Below, one piece after another: positions 9,998 to 22,401 of a stretch of 64,000 bases of DNA. This DNA comes from Carya illinoinensis (taxonomy: Eukaryota; Streptophyta; Magnoliopsida; Fagales; Juglandaceae). Both the position numbers and the translations under genes were made by a program. Below the pieces are notes generated by a model. That model did not search any database and had not been told where the DNA came from. It saw nothing but the letters and a program-made list of their open reading frames with translations. The DNA is taken from contig NC_056766.1 of assembly GCF_018687715.1 (NCBI RefSeq), positions 13,836,001 to 13,900,000 on the forward strand, written 5' to 3'. Each line of letters opens with the position of its first letter. Positions within the stretch are counted from its first letter, which is position 1.

Positions 9998-11444
9998 TCA
10001 TTGATGTTGGTGGGGCTGCACAGTAGCCTCCACCAACTTTGGATTAATACCTTTCGTACCAAGGCCAAGATTGGCTCTCTTCTTCCTGTTGGGTGTCACT
10101 TCATCACCCTGTCTTGTTGGGCCTCTTTTTCTTCTGTTTCTAGTTAACATGCCCAACATAATGGGCTCCTCTTTGTGTGCCTCCCTGGCCCTTCTTTTCC
10201 CCGTGGCCCTCATCTTTAGGGGCTCAACAGGCCTTTTCTTTACCATCTCAGAGCTAGCACACACATGCTACTCTTTTGGGGGAGACTTTAGAGGGAAATT
10301 TATATGTTTGGGGATACAAACCAAGGTCAATATGCCAGGATCATGTTTCTTTTGATGCTAGTCCACTATCTCTGCCCTCCTATCAGGTATATTAGCATGA
10401 AAGTCTGAAAGCATCTCATAATCTGACAAGCCATCTTCTAAAGGTGCTGTCGGGTCCTCCCCCTTTTGGATATTTCCAAAAGTAGAGCAGGTAGGTTGAG
10501 CTTTTGGTTCCTTAGGTTTTGCCTCATCCTTCTTTGGGAAGTCTGTGGAGAGCTCCTAAGCAGGCACCTTTCCATGGTTAGGTGCCTCATTCCAGGTCCC
10601 TCCATGAACCACCGTATGCAGCTGTTGTGGTTGGTGAGAGTCCCCCATATCTCCACCATACTTCCTGACTTCAAAAATCCTAGAGTTCATCGGTTGAGCT
10701 CTCAACCATGGGCCAAACTGGGAAGGTTTGACCTCACCCCCCTGTTAAGCCCCTCGCTGAGCTTGACAACCCTTTATCTTATGATATAGGATTCCACAAT
10801 GAAAGCAGAAGGACTGTAATCTCTCATACTTCATGGAAACCCAATGCTTCTGATTATCAAGCTGCAGCCATTTTCCTCGAAGCAATGGTTTGGTCATGTC
10901 CACTGCTACACGGACCCTTAGGCACTTGCCCCATGCTCTTCCTTCCGAGTCAGCTTCCACACGGATCACATGGCCAATCGATGAAGCAAACTTGCTTCCA
11001 AAGTCTTCATTCATAACAGCCAGAGGCAGGCCATGCAGTTGTATCCAGAAAGGTTCAAACTGAAATTGCACCACATTGAGTGGGGTAGATTCTTCTAGTT
11101 CTTGAAGGGAGACTAGGTTCCTGTCGAAGAACCATGGACGACCACCCAAGACACGTTCCTTATCTGCAAGAAACTGGGAATTCTATTAAGAAATATAAAT
11201 CTCCCAAGTCCTTGAACTTCACCCATCCCTCAAGTCTCCATATTTGGGACATTGTCATTCTGAAGGCTTCAGTGTTGAATCCCTTCTCAGTCAAGACACC
11301 TCCTACTATGCATAGTTTTCCATGTAAGCCTCCCTTCATAGCTTCATCAGGAGATACCACAAAGACTGTATTTTCCTCTTTTGATAGTGAGAGGTTCTCC
11401 CAACGACGAGCTAGCTCCTCTTCTTCCATCTTCATGAACACCAC
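9998..11444 (-). pseudogene. LINE 1 ORF1 (DUF4283, CCHC)
   Basis: The minus-strand pieces 11444-11160 and 11149-10745 give a DUF4283-type nucleic-acid-binding protein. It begins MEEEELARRWENLSLS and continues through GGRPWFFDRNLV and FEPFWIQLHGLP to the zinc knuckle CFHCGILYHKIKGC (C-x2-C-x4-H-x4-C). A break lies at about 11150-11160. The tail to about 10000 is basic and low in conservation, with several stops (an open piece lies at 9998-10264). ORF1 proteins coat the element RNA. Confidence 0.8.
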
Positions 11445-11574
11445 GACCTCTCACTGTGACTCTTCCTAGAAGAGACCAACACCCTTGCACCGGTAGGGTA
11501 CTCTCACCTTACTCTTTCTCTAGAGAGAAAAGAGAAGGACTCCTTCATCTAGAAATAGTATGCAAAGTTGATTT

Positions 11575-12489
11575 GACATGACTTTATTCTAACAATTATT
11601 CAAATATTTGTCTACCATCTATTCTTACTTAAGCCTCGTTGTAATTGAAGAATGAGTTTTATGTGAAACTAAAATTGTATTCAAATTTGATAGTACCAAG
11701 TGAGAAAGATAATTATAGGACATGGATCCTATAATTTTTATCGTTTCTTGTGAGGTTTCTTTGAACGACCTCAAATGCTACTTGAAATTTATAGAACCAT
11801 ATTATGTGTTTATCTATTTTCTACGGAAAGATTCTCAAATCGTATTATAGAAGGCTTTATCATCAATTAGGCCGACTTATAATATCTTTTATGAATATTT
11901 ATGAATGAAATCTTTAATTCCCTTATCGTTAAAACAAAAAAAGTAAAAAGATGATAAAACAACCATAAAATCTTCTATTCCACACCATACAAAGTACTGC
12001 AAGTGATAGTTAGCTAGCTAGCACAATACCATTAGTCTCGACAAGACGAAGTTGCCCACAATTGAGATAAAGGGCGAAAGAGACTTCTCTAGGGTGAAAA
12101 TAAAACTCCACTATATTCCAAGAGTACAAATAAAGACTTTTAATATAGCTAGTAGCTTATAGATCATAATAAAAGAAAAAGGATCAACTTGCCCAATAAT
12201 TCACAAGAGACTGTACGTGACTGATACGCAAGTGACTCTTAATTTATACCATTTATTTCAAGTATCGACTATATATAGTATACGTGAATCGCGCGTTAGA
12301 AATTATTAAATTATGATTTTTTGATCTTATGATCAATTTTCAATAAATATTCATCGTGTACGCAACCCAATATGTCCAGAATACCCAAAATAGTCAATTT
12401 TGTTTTTATTTTGATGGGGCATAGGGTATTTTGTAACGTGGTCCATGTCGTGCATCGAAATGGCCAGAACATAAAGAATCCGGCCCACT
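11575..12489. other. Spacer upstream of copy B, first copy
   Basis: There is no gene. It is AT-rich and parts recur at 12797-13100 (tcttacttaagcctcgttgt and catcaattagg.c.acttataat) and at 48940-49330 upstream of copy D. It is therefore duplicated P450 upstream spacer. An atcgcgcgtta segment at about 12286 recurs at 50074 and 50434. Confidence 0.6.
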
Positions 12490-12796
12490 CACTATAATAA
12501 AAATGTTTTTTAGTGACGGTTTAGAAATTAATTATGATAGTCTTCAAATTGTCACTAAAATACATTTTCTGTGACGGTTTGTGGAAGCCGTCATTAAAAA
12601 CTAGTTAAAATTATTTTTCTACGTTTGAACATGTTAAATATTTTGTTCAAACGTCACATGCACGTTCGAATGTTTGGTCTACTTACGTGTAAATGTGAAA
12701 ATTTTTTATGCCAACATTCGAATGTTAGCGCTTTAACGTTCGAATGTTAGATATTTATTTATATTTTTTAAATTGACTATAATATATATTGTGTCT
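12490..12796. mobile_element. CACTA-type (En/Spm) end fragment
   Basis: It begins CACTATAATAAAAATG after act and contains agtgacggttt and ctgtgacggtttg. It also carries several TTCGAA/TTCAAA-type motifs (acgttcgaatgttt, cattcgaatgttag, cgttcgaatgttag). This is the layout of a CACTA terminal and subterminal region. No opposite end and no transposase are visible, so it is a fragment or a very small derivative. A related end is at 61586-62270. Confidence 0.6.
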
Positions 12797-13242
12797 ATCA
12801 TCAATTAGGCCAACTTATAATATCAGTTATCAATATTTATCATCACAGTGGGGAAAGTTGAAAGTAGTACTTGATTTGACATGCTTTTATTCTAGCAATT
12901 ATTCAAATACTTGTCTACCATATATTCTTACTTAAGCCTCGTTGTAATTGAAGAATGAGATATTAGGTGAAACTAAAATTGTATTCAAATTTGATAGTCC
13001 CAACTGCGAAAGATAATTAGCTAGCTCCACAATACCATTCATTAGTCTCGACAAGACAAAGTTGCCCACAATTGAGATAAAGGGCGGAAAAGACTTTTAT
13101 GGTGAAAGTGAAAAGACAAAGTTGCCATCAAGAAGTTTGGTGCCTTGCCGAATTTGTTAAGAACAGCGCTGGAACTAAACCCCATTCATCGAGAACTAGA
13201 ACAACTATACTCTTTGGGATCTTCCCAGCTTTCATTGCTTTT
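12797..13242 (+). other. 5' flank of P450 copy B
   Basis: The left part repeats 11575-12070 in shuffled form. From about 13110 it aligns with the 5' flank of copy D (50960-51087; shared tttggtgcct, aaattgttag/aatttgttaag, ctatactc.ttggg). The alignment up to the ATG shows that the duplications carried at least about 130 bp of 5' sequence. No convincing TATA box could be picked out. Confidence 0.5.
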
Positions 13243-15611
13243 ATGGCTAGCATACTTGCCCTATTTCTCTTTTTCTTATTTCTAGTTTGGATATGGAGGA
13301 GAACCCAAAAAACTGCCCTTCAAAAGATACTTCCACCAAAAGCAGGTGGTGCATGGCCTCTAATCGGCCACCTCCACCTATTATGAGGGATGCAACCAGC
13401 CCATATAACTCTAGGTGACATGGCCGACAAGAACGGACCAGTCTTCAGTATCAACTTGGGCATGCATAGAGCTATTGTAGTAAGCAGCTCAAAGATAGCT
13501 AAAGAGTGTTTCACTACCAATGATAAAATCTTTGCCAATCGCCCAAAATCTTTGGCGGCAAAACTCATGGGTTACAACTATGCCTTGCTTGGTTTCTCCC
13601 CATATGGTTCCTATTGGCGCCATGTTCGAAGAATAGTCACTCTAGAGATCCTCTCAAATCACCGTATCGAGATGTTCAAACACATTCGAGAGTCAGAGAT
13701 AAACACGGCCATAAAAGAGATCTATATGTTGTTGGCCCAGAACAACAACACATTAGTGGAGATGAAAAGATGGTTCGGCTATGTAACCCAAAATGTCGTG
13801 TTTATGATGGTTATAAAGAAGCGATTTTCTTGGTCTGCAACCAAGGATGAGAATAAAGGAAATGATCAATGTCGAAAGGCGATGAGAGATCTCTTTGTGT
13901 TGAGTGGGACATTTGTAGTGTCAGATGTGCTTCCATATCTAAGATGGTTGGACTTGGGTGGGTACGAGAAGGCAATGAAGAAAACCGCAAAAAAATTAGA
14001 TCATGAGCTTGAAGGATGGTTAGAAGAACACAAGCAAAGAAGAATTTCTGGGGAGGTAAAGAAGGAACATCAAGACTTTATGGATGTGATGTTGTCTATT
14101 GTCATTGACAGTGAAGAAATTTCTAGTTATGAAGCTGATGCAATCACCAAGGCTACTTGTCTGGTATGCTTTTGATAACTCGATTAAAGCGTCTATAGGG
14201 TACTAAGATTGCTTTGCTTTATATTAATTGAATATAAAGATCATCCTTGATTTGTGAATTAGACTGGTCACGAGTATCTTTATTTATTTTTTGTTCTTCT
14301 AATTATCTACTAGAGTTTAGCATACAATTAGGGAATTTTTTCACATCTTCAAAAAGAATCTAGCTCTCTTGTTATGGTAATTACAAAGGGTAGCCTCCCC
14401 CAAATTTTCAAGGAATTTGTTGGTTCTTGTTTGCAAGAAGAAAATGGTAGATTCCCTGGCCAGCTTGGACAAGGGTGTTGGAAACATCTGTCTTGTTCCT
14501 AAACTTTGCCCAAATATATGCTAATGGTCCACCAAAGAGAAATTCTCTGACAATTTTAGGATATAAAAGTCTCACACTCCATTTGAAAGCAAAATGAATA
14601 AATCTATATCGAACATGAAAAAGCTCACTTTTTGGCCTCTACGATTTTTCAAATGAGCGTACGGAGCTTGCATACTCTAAGATTGTACCGAATATTACTA
14701 ATACTCATCCACAAAAAAGAAATAATTTTGATATTAATTTTTTTTTTTTTTTTGTTTTTAAACACAAAATAAGCCTAGGCTTGAAGAGAGCAATCATAAA
14801 AAATTTTAAGGAAAACAAACAAAACAAAAGGCATAAGTGAGAGGAATTGCAAGTATTTATTATAGACATTGCTGTTTTTTTATCTTTTGAGGGGAATAGT
14901 TTCTTTGAATTCTATTTTAGTTTAATCTGGTGAAATTATAAATAACATATACATACATGCTGGGACTTTTGCAGACCCTCATCTTAGCGGGTACAGATAC
15001 AACGACAGTGACAATGACATGGGCACTCTCTCTACTTCTTAATAACCAAGAGACTCTTAAGAAAGCCCAACAAGAATTAGACCTCCAGATTGGTAGAGAT
15101 AGGCTAGTGATGGAATCAGATTTGAAAAACCTAGTCTATATTCAAGCTGTCATCAAGGAAACAATCCGTTTATATCCGTTTATATCCCGCTGCGCCACTT
15201 TCTGTGCCACACAAGTCCTCTGAGGACTGCACTTTGGCTGGTTACCATATCCCAGCAGGTACTTGTCTTCTCGTTAATCTATCAAAGATTCATAGAGATC
15301 CACAAGTGTGGTCAGATCCTACCAAATTCTGCCCAGAAAGATTCCTTACAACCCACAAAGATGTTGACTTTAAGGGCCAACATTTTGAGCTTATACCCTT
15401 TGGTAGCGGGAGGAGAGTTTGTCCAGGAATCTCATTTGCACTACAAGTTATGCAACTCACACTTGCTAACTTTTTGCATGCCTTTGAGATTACGACAGTA
15501 CCAGCATATGAACCAGTAGACATGACTGAAAAAGTTGGAATTACATCCTTGAAAGCCACCCCTCTTGAAGTCCATCTCACTCCACGCCTTCCTTCTTCAA
15601 CATATGCATGA
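13243..15611 (+). pseudogene. CYP82-like P450 copy B, two lesions
   Basis: A full-length P450 gene structure is preserved. ATG is at 13243 ([18 protein letters not shown] membrane anchor), exon 1 runs to 14163, the GT donor is at 14164, and exon 2 runs 14975-15611. Two mutations break it. TGA at 13384-13386 stands where copy D has GGA in the LLGG of the N-terminal hinge. A 10-bp tandem duplication of cgtttatatc (15167-15186), just after the ExxR motif, shifts the frame. Beyond the shift everything is kept: PERF-like CPERF, the heme loop [10 protein letters not shown], and the C-terminus. The I-helix box is AGTDTT. The rest of the gene looks undamaged, so loss of function is probably recent. 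A product starting at 13390 would lack the membrane anchor and would still be frameshifted. Confidence 0.9.
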
Positions 15612-16607
15612 CCATTGGAGTATATGTTAAATAGCTACAATATTGCCAAGGAGTTTCTTAATGATCTTCATGCTCAAGGATTATGCGTATATTAAATTTT
15701 TGTTCTTGTTTTTATTTTTATTTTGGTGTGTTCGCTGTAAAAGTGCATACCTATCTTATGCATAGGAACATTAGGGGATCTTGTACCACAATTTCATAAA
15801 CAAAGTTTAGTAATTTCTTTTTTGGAAAATTTATTGGACATGTCCTTCGAGTTTGATATTTTTTTCAAACTGATCCTGAAGTTGACAATGGTTACATAAA
15901 GATCTTTAGGGTTAAGGTCTTGGTATTAAAATGATTCCTCCATCCTATAGGAAATCAGAAAAGAGTAGTACCAAATACTAGCTCCTTGCACTAAACTATG
16001 TGTGCCTATCATATACGAAACTAGAGTAGCTTGGTATGCAAATTGGATTTGTTCTCCTAGAATTCTTACAATAAAACTGCTTATTTCTGATCCCCTATTT
16101 CTTATGAGAATGATTATTTCCTGTCAAAATGAGTCAAGTTTCATCACAAATAAGGAGAGGGAAGAAGATAAAACAGAAGAAACAGAAGAATTATTTCCTA
16201 GTTCTTGCCCATTTTATATGCACCTAAAGTTGGGGGAATTTTCCAATTAGTAGTTGCCAATTTAGACGGCTTACAACCACTATTGTCTTATCTATACAAC
16301 TTATTGGTCTAGCAAATGGTTCAATAAGTTCACCTATATATGTGAAAGCATAATGATATAAACCTACAACTCTTTTACAACAATTTTTTATGTCATAATT
16401 TTGAAAATGATAAACTTACAAATATCTTACAGCTAGTTTACAACTATACATGGAAGGAAAGATAGTTTTATAATAATATTATATTATTATTTTTTTAATG
16501 AAATGGCATGACTTGATTAGGAGTAACTTAATTAACATATTAATCTCCTTCACGAGCAATAGTTGAAAATGTTTGACGTTTCTTATGCGTATTAGATAAC
16601 TTTAAAC
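15612..16607 (+). other. 3' flank of copy B
   Basis: There is no gene. It aligns with the 3' flanks of copy C (33645-34100) and copy D (53461-53830), for example ttgtaccacaatttcata and aaactatgtgtgc. The shared flank shows that the duplicated block extends well past the stop codon. The alignment with copy D stops at 16607, where an LTR begins. Confidence 0.6.
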
Positions 16608-18649
16608 TGTAACGCCCCGGTCCCACAAGGATCAAAAAGTTAACTCTTTTAACATGAAATCATCTCCAATAACACAACCATATATAATCCAAAGACTCCA
16701 TAATAATAAATTCATTTATTCAAAACAAGTGTACTTGTTCTTCCATCAAGACACTAAAGTAATACCTCAACAAAATAAATTAAAATCTCCACAACCACTC
16801 ATAACTATTCGTTACTCAAAACACCAAAATAACATAAATGATAAATCTATTAAATAAACTCCCCAATAACTACTTGTATCCTCTGGCACTTATTCCTCAA
16901 TGATCATCAAATCTATTAACAATTCCTACTCTTGACTCCCGGCTGAAGCATCAAAATTATCTGAAAAATATTGTGAAGATAAGAGGTGAGTTATCAATAA
17001 CTCAGTAAGCAAAGAACATATACGAGGGTATAAGCATGAGCATTGATAGAGTTCAAAATGCAAAACAAAACATTTACCTCCAGAATGCTAAAATCAAAAC
17101 ACTTGTTTTTAGAGTGCAAAACATGTATCAAAATATTAGAACAACACTTTCAAAAATAATCTTATTCAAAAACATTCCTCTGGCATAGCATAAATAATCA
17201 TCATCATCATCATATCAGAGCATTACATCATTACATCATATCAAAATAGAGTCCATGTATCACCCCCGTGGTAGGGTTGTGCATCTACGAATAACTAAGT
17301 AGAACATAATCACTCTGTCACCAAGGTGTGCTGATGGGCCCCAAGATGGACCAAGTCATAAAGATCCTTTGCAAGTTTCAGATGGGGCCGTATCCACTAT
17401 TATTACCCGTGGTTGGGCCGTATCCACTATTATAACCCGTGGTATGGCTGTATCCACTATTATAACCCATGGTTGGGCCGTAATTGAACAGAAACAAATT
17501 CAAATTCATAGTCAGAAAGTCATGCCAAAGGTTTTTTAACTTACACATCATATCAGAGTAAAATACTGAGTAGCTTCAGATCATTTCATATATTCAACAG
17601 AAAAAAATCAAAGTATCTTGATCTTAACCACAACAAAACTTTAAGAATCTCATTTTTGCTCTTTTTACAAAGTTCATAAACAATATGCAAAAATAAGCTC
17701 ATGTCTACACTAGTCATGACAAAAGTAATTTCTCCTTCATACACAGTTCATGAAATAATGCCAAAACAAATAATTGAGATTATTTTTCACATTTCTTTTA
17801 AAAATAGACGTTCATATTTTCCAAAATCAACCCCGTTTCATTTTCTTTTTTTGCAAAGTTTAGTATAGAAAACCCCGCTTACCTGAACTTCTTAGTCTTA
17901 TAGAAATTCTTCCTAATAGTGCCAAACGAATAATCAATTATCACCTATAAAATTCATGTAACTTGAATAAACCTCCAATTGAACAATTATCACCTATTTA
18001 TGCTTGAAATACCTATTTTAATTCCTCAAAAACCTAAATTCTTTTGACCTCACTAACACCACCATTTCCTAAACCATCAAAGCCACTCAATCCAATTCAT
18101 ACTGAAAAGATACCCGAATAAAATATTCTGATTAAAAACAGAACTCAAAGAATACTGATGTACTAGTAAAATCTATCGAATAAATTATTTAAACTCGTTT
18201 ATTAAAAAAAGAGACTTAATCAAATTATATCGTTTAACGCAAGACTATGCATTTACTATTGTTACTAAAATCAACATGTGAAATTAATATTAAAACATAT
18301 CATTAATTAAAAATCTATTAAAGTAAGCAACGAAGTTTCATTTAATAAATAAATAATGTACTAGGTCAAAAATAAAGTGTTCAAAATAAAATATATAGTT
18401 ACTAATTACTACTAAAATCTAGTTGTAGCAAATAGTATTCAATAGTATAATTTAAGACAACGCCCACAATGAAATGAAGAAAACTTAAAACAAGTTCAAA
18501 GAATAAATTCAAACCCATGAAAATACTATTTGGTTATAATTAAACCCAAAGTAAATTCAACCAGCTTTTAAAATCCCCCATGTTTGGTTTTTAAAACTAA
18601 GAGAGAAAAATTATAATTTCATACAAACTCATTCTGCAAGATAAGCCTT
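16608..18649 (-). mobile_element. Large LTR, minus orientation, left part
   Basis: On the plus strand it begins TGTAACGCCCCGG at the exact point where homology to the copy D flank stops, so on the minus strand it ends ...CGGGGCGTTACA, a usual gypsy LTR end. It contains a 30-bp minisatellite (17385-17482) and the string atgtctacactagtcatga (17702-17720) that also occurs near 30778 and 57326. No coding frame is present. I infer that 22954-23588 is its other part, because that ends GGTGTTACA and forms a 6-bp TGTAAC/GTTACA inverted repeat with 16608. The flanking 5-mers (taaac, tgtgg) do not match, so the unit is not proven. Confidence 0.55.
17385..17482 (-). repeat. 30-bp minisatellite, 3.2 copies
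   Basis: Units start at 17385, 17415 and 17445, with a partial fourth at 17475. Each reads gggccgtatccactattat followed by aacccgtggtt with few changes. Similar 'gtggcaaggtc/ataacccgtgg' degenerate repeats occur at 55030-55170 and 57000-57160, which ties these regions to one LTR family. Confidence 0.85.
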
Positions 18650-18667
18650 ACGGGAGGGCAACAAAAT

Positions 18668-19174
18668 TTGTTTAAAAAAAACTCTACGTGCTATTTTGAA
18701 TATGTCTTAGCTTCGAGAAGGTCTTGGAGGCAGTATGGTCAGTACTCAGAAAAGCATTCTGGTGATAATACAGGTTCTCCTGAGTTGCTGAATAAGGCTT
18801 CAAAGGGTATGTTTCCTTTAAGAAAGGTTAGTGTCTCTCTAATGGATGAAAAAAGGAAGAAGGGATTGTGTTTTCACTGTGATGAGAAGTGGAATCCAGG
18901 TCATGTGTGCAAGAATCCTAAGGTGTATTTCTTACATGGAGAAGATGCTGAAGAACAAGAGGTTATTGACAGTGTGACAGAAGTTGAACCACAACTGAAG
19001 CAAGAATCCACAGAGTTAGTGAGGAAGGAATTCGAGGTACTTGAAGTTTCTATTCATGCTATCTCTGGATGTGTAAATAGTAATGGAATGAGGTTGCTAG
19101 GCAAGATTGGTTCTTTTTTTGTGAAATCTTGGTGGATTCAAGAAGTACTCACAACTTCTTGGATCCTTTGGTGA
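18668..19174 (+). pseudogene. gypsy 2 gag C-terminal part
   Basis: The frame encodes the end of a chromovirus gag. The zinc finger variant CFHCDEKWNPGHVC, typical of plant chromoviruses, is at about 18870-18912, followed by an acidic spacer (EDAEEQEV). The true start lies further left and is not present. The frame is lost at about 19120, where the protease continues one frame over. Confidence 0.75.
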
Positions 19175-20541
19175 TAAAGGCAACTAAAATGAAGGAGATT
19201 GATGATGGGGGGCTTCAAGTTAAAGTGGCTAATGGGACTACCATAGTTAGTCAAGGTACATGTAAGGAGATGATAAGCATTCAAGGAACTAAGTTTTTGG
19301 TTCCTTTCCATGTTCTAACTCTTGGGGGTTGTGACATTGTTTTGGGAGTCCAATGGCTCAAAACATTGGGTCCTATTCAGTGGGATTTTACAAGAATGTC
19401 AATGCAATATCAGATTGGTGCTAAGCAGCTGCTCTTGCCAGGGTTGTTATCTGACAAGGTGCATGTAGAAGCTGGAGTTCATATGATGAAATCTTCTTTC
19501 ATTGGACAACAAGGTTGGTTCCTGCAACTTGTAGCACTACAGAATTTACCTAAAGAGAAGGTGTAGCATTTACCTAAAGTTGAAGAAGTTTTGCAACAGT
19601 TTCAATCTGTTTTTGAAGAACCAGTGGGGTTGCCACCACCTCGAATTTTTGATCATCAAATTGTCTTGAAAGAGGGAGTTGCTCCAATTTCTGTAAGACC
19701 CTATAGATACCCCCACTATCAGAAAACAGAAATTGAAAAGATTGTTCAAGATTTGTTGAGTAATGGTGTGATTAGACCAAGTCAAAGTCCATTTTCTTCA
19801 CCTATCCTTGTAAAGAGAGCTGATAGCACATGGAGGATGTGCATGGACTATAGAGCTCTAAATCAGGAAACTATCAAGGAGAAATTTCCAATTCCTATGA
19901 TTGATGAGCTCCTTGATGAGCTGTATGGAGCAAGGTATTTCTCTAAACTTGATTTGAGGTTAGGTTATCATCAAATCAGAGTAAAAGGAAAAAGACATTC
20001 CTAAAACAGCATTTAGAACTCATGAGGGCCATTATGAGTTCTTAGTAGTGCCTTTTGGGCTTACTAATGCACTTGCCACTTTTCAGGGTTTAATGAATCA
20101 TGTTTTTAAACCTTTTCTTCGAAAGTTTGTATTGGTTTTTTTCGATGATATCTTGATTTACAGTCAAGATTTAGAACAACACTTAGTGCATCTAAAGACA
20201 GTCTTATCTATTTTACAGCAACATTCTTGTTTGCTAAAAAGTCTAAGTGTAGATTTGGTGTCATGGAAGTTGACTATTTAGGCCATATTATATCTGGAGA
20301 AGGGGTGAAAGCTGATCCTTCTAAGATTTCAGCAATGATAGAGTGGCCTCTTCCTAAAACAGTTAAGGCTTTAAGAGGATTTCTTGGCTTAACTGGCTAT
20401 TATAGGAAGTTTATCAAGAACTATGGTTCAATTGCTGCCCCATTGACCATCTTATTAAAAAGAATTATTTTTCTTGGTCTGAAGAAGCTGGAAAAGCTTT
20501 TTTACAACTCAAGAATGCCATGGCTCAGCCTCCTGTTTTGA
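19129..20541 (+). pseudogene. gypsy 2 protease and reverse transcriptase
   Basis: The protease region starts VDSRSTHNFLD (19129). The aspartic protease signature DSGST has become DSRST. After a TAG at 19564-19566 the RT follows: [35 protein letters not shown]. Frameshifts occur at about 19990 and 20220. PFGLTNA, the catalytic FFDDILIYS and [11 protein letters not shown] are still readable. This is typical RT order, with at least four breaks. Confidence 0.85.
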
Positions 20542-20920
20542 GGTTACCAGACTTTTACCATGAATTTACAATTGAATGTGATGCTTCAGGAGTTGGGTTG
20601 GGGGCTGTGTTGATGTAGAAAAATCAGCCTATAGCTTTTTTCAGTAAGGCTCTTAAGGGTAAAGCATTACTCTTATCAACTTATGAGAAAGAATTTTTGG
20701 CACTTGTAAGTGCAGTGGGGAAGTGGAGACCATACTTGTTGGGTTAGCCATTTAAAATCAAAACTGACCAACAAGCCTTAAAGCATTTGTTGGAACAGAA
20801 AGTGGCTACAGAAGCACAGCATAAATGGATGTCCAAGCTTATGGGTTATGACTTTAAAGTATAGTACAAAAGGGGGAGGGACAACAAAGTAGCTAATGCA
20901 CTTTCAAGAAAGATGGAAGA
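20542..20920 (+). pseudogene. gypsy 2 RNase H
   Basis: Read across three TAG codons, this gives FTIECDASGVGLGAVL, PIAFFSKAL, STYEKEFLALV, KIKTDQQALKHLLEQ and ALSRK, the usual gypsy RNase H. The D of ECDAS and the E of YEKE are kept. It is not translated as one frame. Confidence 0.75.
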
Positions 20921-21120
20921 GGATTCAGCTACATTGGCCATGATCTCATTTCCAAATCCTTTATGGATAGATGAACTTAAAGAGAGCTATAAGGTGTCTT
21001 CTGAGTTCATTCATTTACTTGATGAACTACAAAAGGGTGGACAGGTTCATAAGGATTTCTCTGAGCAACAAGGCCTTATTTTAAGGAAGAGGAAACTGGC
21101 TATATATAGTTCCTGGATCT

Positions 21121-22401
21121 TTGTTTCAGAAGAAAGTATTGCAGCATGTGCATTACAGTCCAGAAGCAGGTCATCGTGGGTATCATAAGACATTGCAAAA
21201 GGCCAAGCTTGACTTTTATTGGCCTGGTATGAGAAAGGATATCAGAAGAGTGGTGAAAGAATGTGAAGTCTGTCAGGCTAATAAATCTAAAAATGTGCTG
21301 CCAGCAGGTTTTCTTCAGCCCTTACCTATTCCTCAGAGTCCTTGGTTAGATATTTCTATGGACTTCATTAAAGGGCTTCCTAGTTCAAAAGGTATGATAG
21401 TCATCCTAACTGTGGTGGATAGATTGACCAAGTTTGGTCATTTTTTTCCTATGTCTCATCCATATACAGCAGCTACAGTGGCTGAAGCATTTTTTTCGGG
21501 AGTCTTCAAACTTCATGGTCTACCTAGGTCCATTGTTTCAAATCGTGATGTGGTCTTTACAAGCAGGTTTTGGCAAGAGCTTTTTAAAATGCAAGGTACC
21601 ATCTTGAATATGAGCTCAGCTTACCATCCTTAATCTGATGGTCAAGCTGAGGCACTAAACAAAGCTGTAGAAGCTTATCTAAGAGCATATACTGGTTCTA
21701 AACCAAGAAGCTGGAGTACTTGGTTGCCTATGGCTGAGTGGCATTATAACACAATTGTGCATTCTTCCACAAGAATCTCTCCATTTCGGGCCCTATATGG
21801 GCTGCCACCACCAAAGTTACTCTCTTATGTGGCAGGCACTACTGCTAATGTTGTAGTTGATCAACACTTGAAGTCTAGAGAACAGATTTTGTCTTTTTTA
21901 AAAGAGAATTTACAGAAGGCACAAGAGAGGATGAAGTTCTTTGCTGATAGAAAGAGATCAAATAGGAGTTTTAAGCAAGGAGATTGGGTTTTTCTTAGAC
22001 TACAACCCTATAGACAGAAATCAGTAGCTATGAGGCATAACATGAAGCTTGTCCCTCACTTCTATGATCCCTTTCAGGTGATTCAAAAGATTGGTTTAGT
22101 GGCTTACAAGTTGAACTTGCCTCCTCCATCGAAAATCCATCTAGTTTTTCATGTTTCTTGCCTCAAGAAAAAGTTAGGAGACCGGATTTATCCCTTGTCC
22201 ACTCTTCCCCCAGTTGATGATGAAGGGAGTGTTCAGCCTGAGCCTGAAATGATTTTAGAAAGGAGGATGAAGAAGTTGGGCAACCGTGCTGTTACTGAGG
22301 TATTGGTGAAGTGGCTAGGAGCTGCAGTTGAGGATAATTCATGGGAATACTTATACAAACTGAGATCCATGTACCCCTATTTAGTAGGCACTGTCTTGTG
22401 A
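21121..22401 (+). pseudogene. gypsy 2 integrase and chromodomain
   Basis: The zinc finger (HVHYSPEAGHRG ... CEVCQ) opens the integrase. The first catalytic Asp (DFIKGLPSS) and the Glu (GQAEALN) are present. The second motif reads SNRD where active elements have SDRD, and the Q of HPQSDGQ is a TAA (21631-21633). The C-terminal part (21724-22401) is open, with LYGLPPP, a chromodomain-like end (EVLVKWLG, SWEY) and a TGA. The D-to-N change and the nonsense codon both indicate death of the element. Confidence 0.85.

Larger units (their letters stand above)
5887..11574 (-). mobile_element. LINE (L1 type) 1, near full length, dead
   Basis: A non-LTR retrotransposon on the minus strand is flanked by the 12-bp duplication caaagttgattt (5887-5898 and 11563-11574). 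Its A-tail is the T-run at 5896-5906. In element order it holds ORF1 (DUF4283 plus CCHC), then ORF2 with endonuclease, reverse transcriptase, zinc-binding region and an RNase H domain. All ORFs carry stops. Removing the element rejoins sequence that is continuous in the duplicated spacer of this cluster. Confidence 0.9.

Noticed and set aside
13390..14175. Copy B frame starting at MQPAH as a short functional P450
   Set aside because: It lacks membrane anchor and hinge and still meets the exon 2 frameshift before the heme loop.
17385..17482. Regular 30-bp repeats as a CRISPR-like array
   Set aside because: No spacers; units are contiguous minisatellite copies in a plant LTR.
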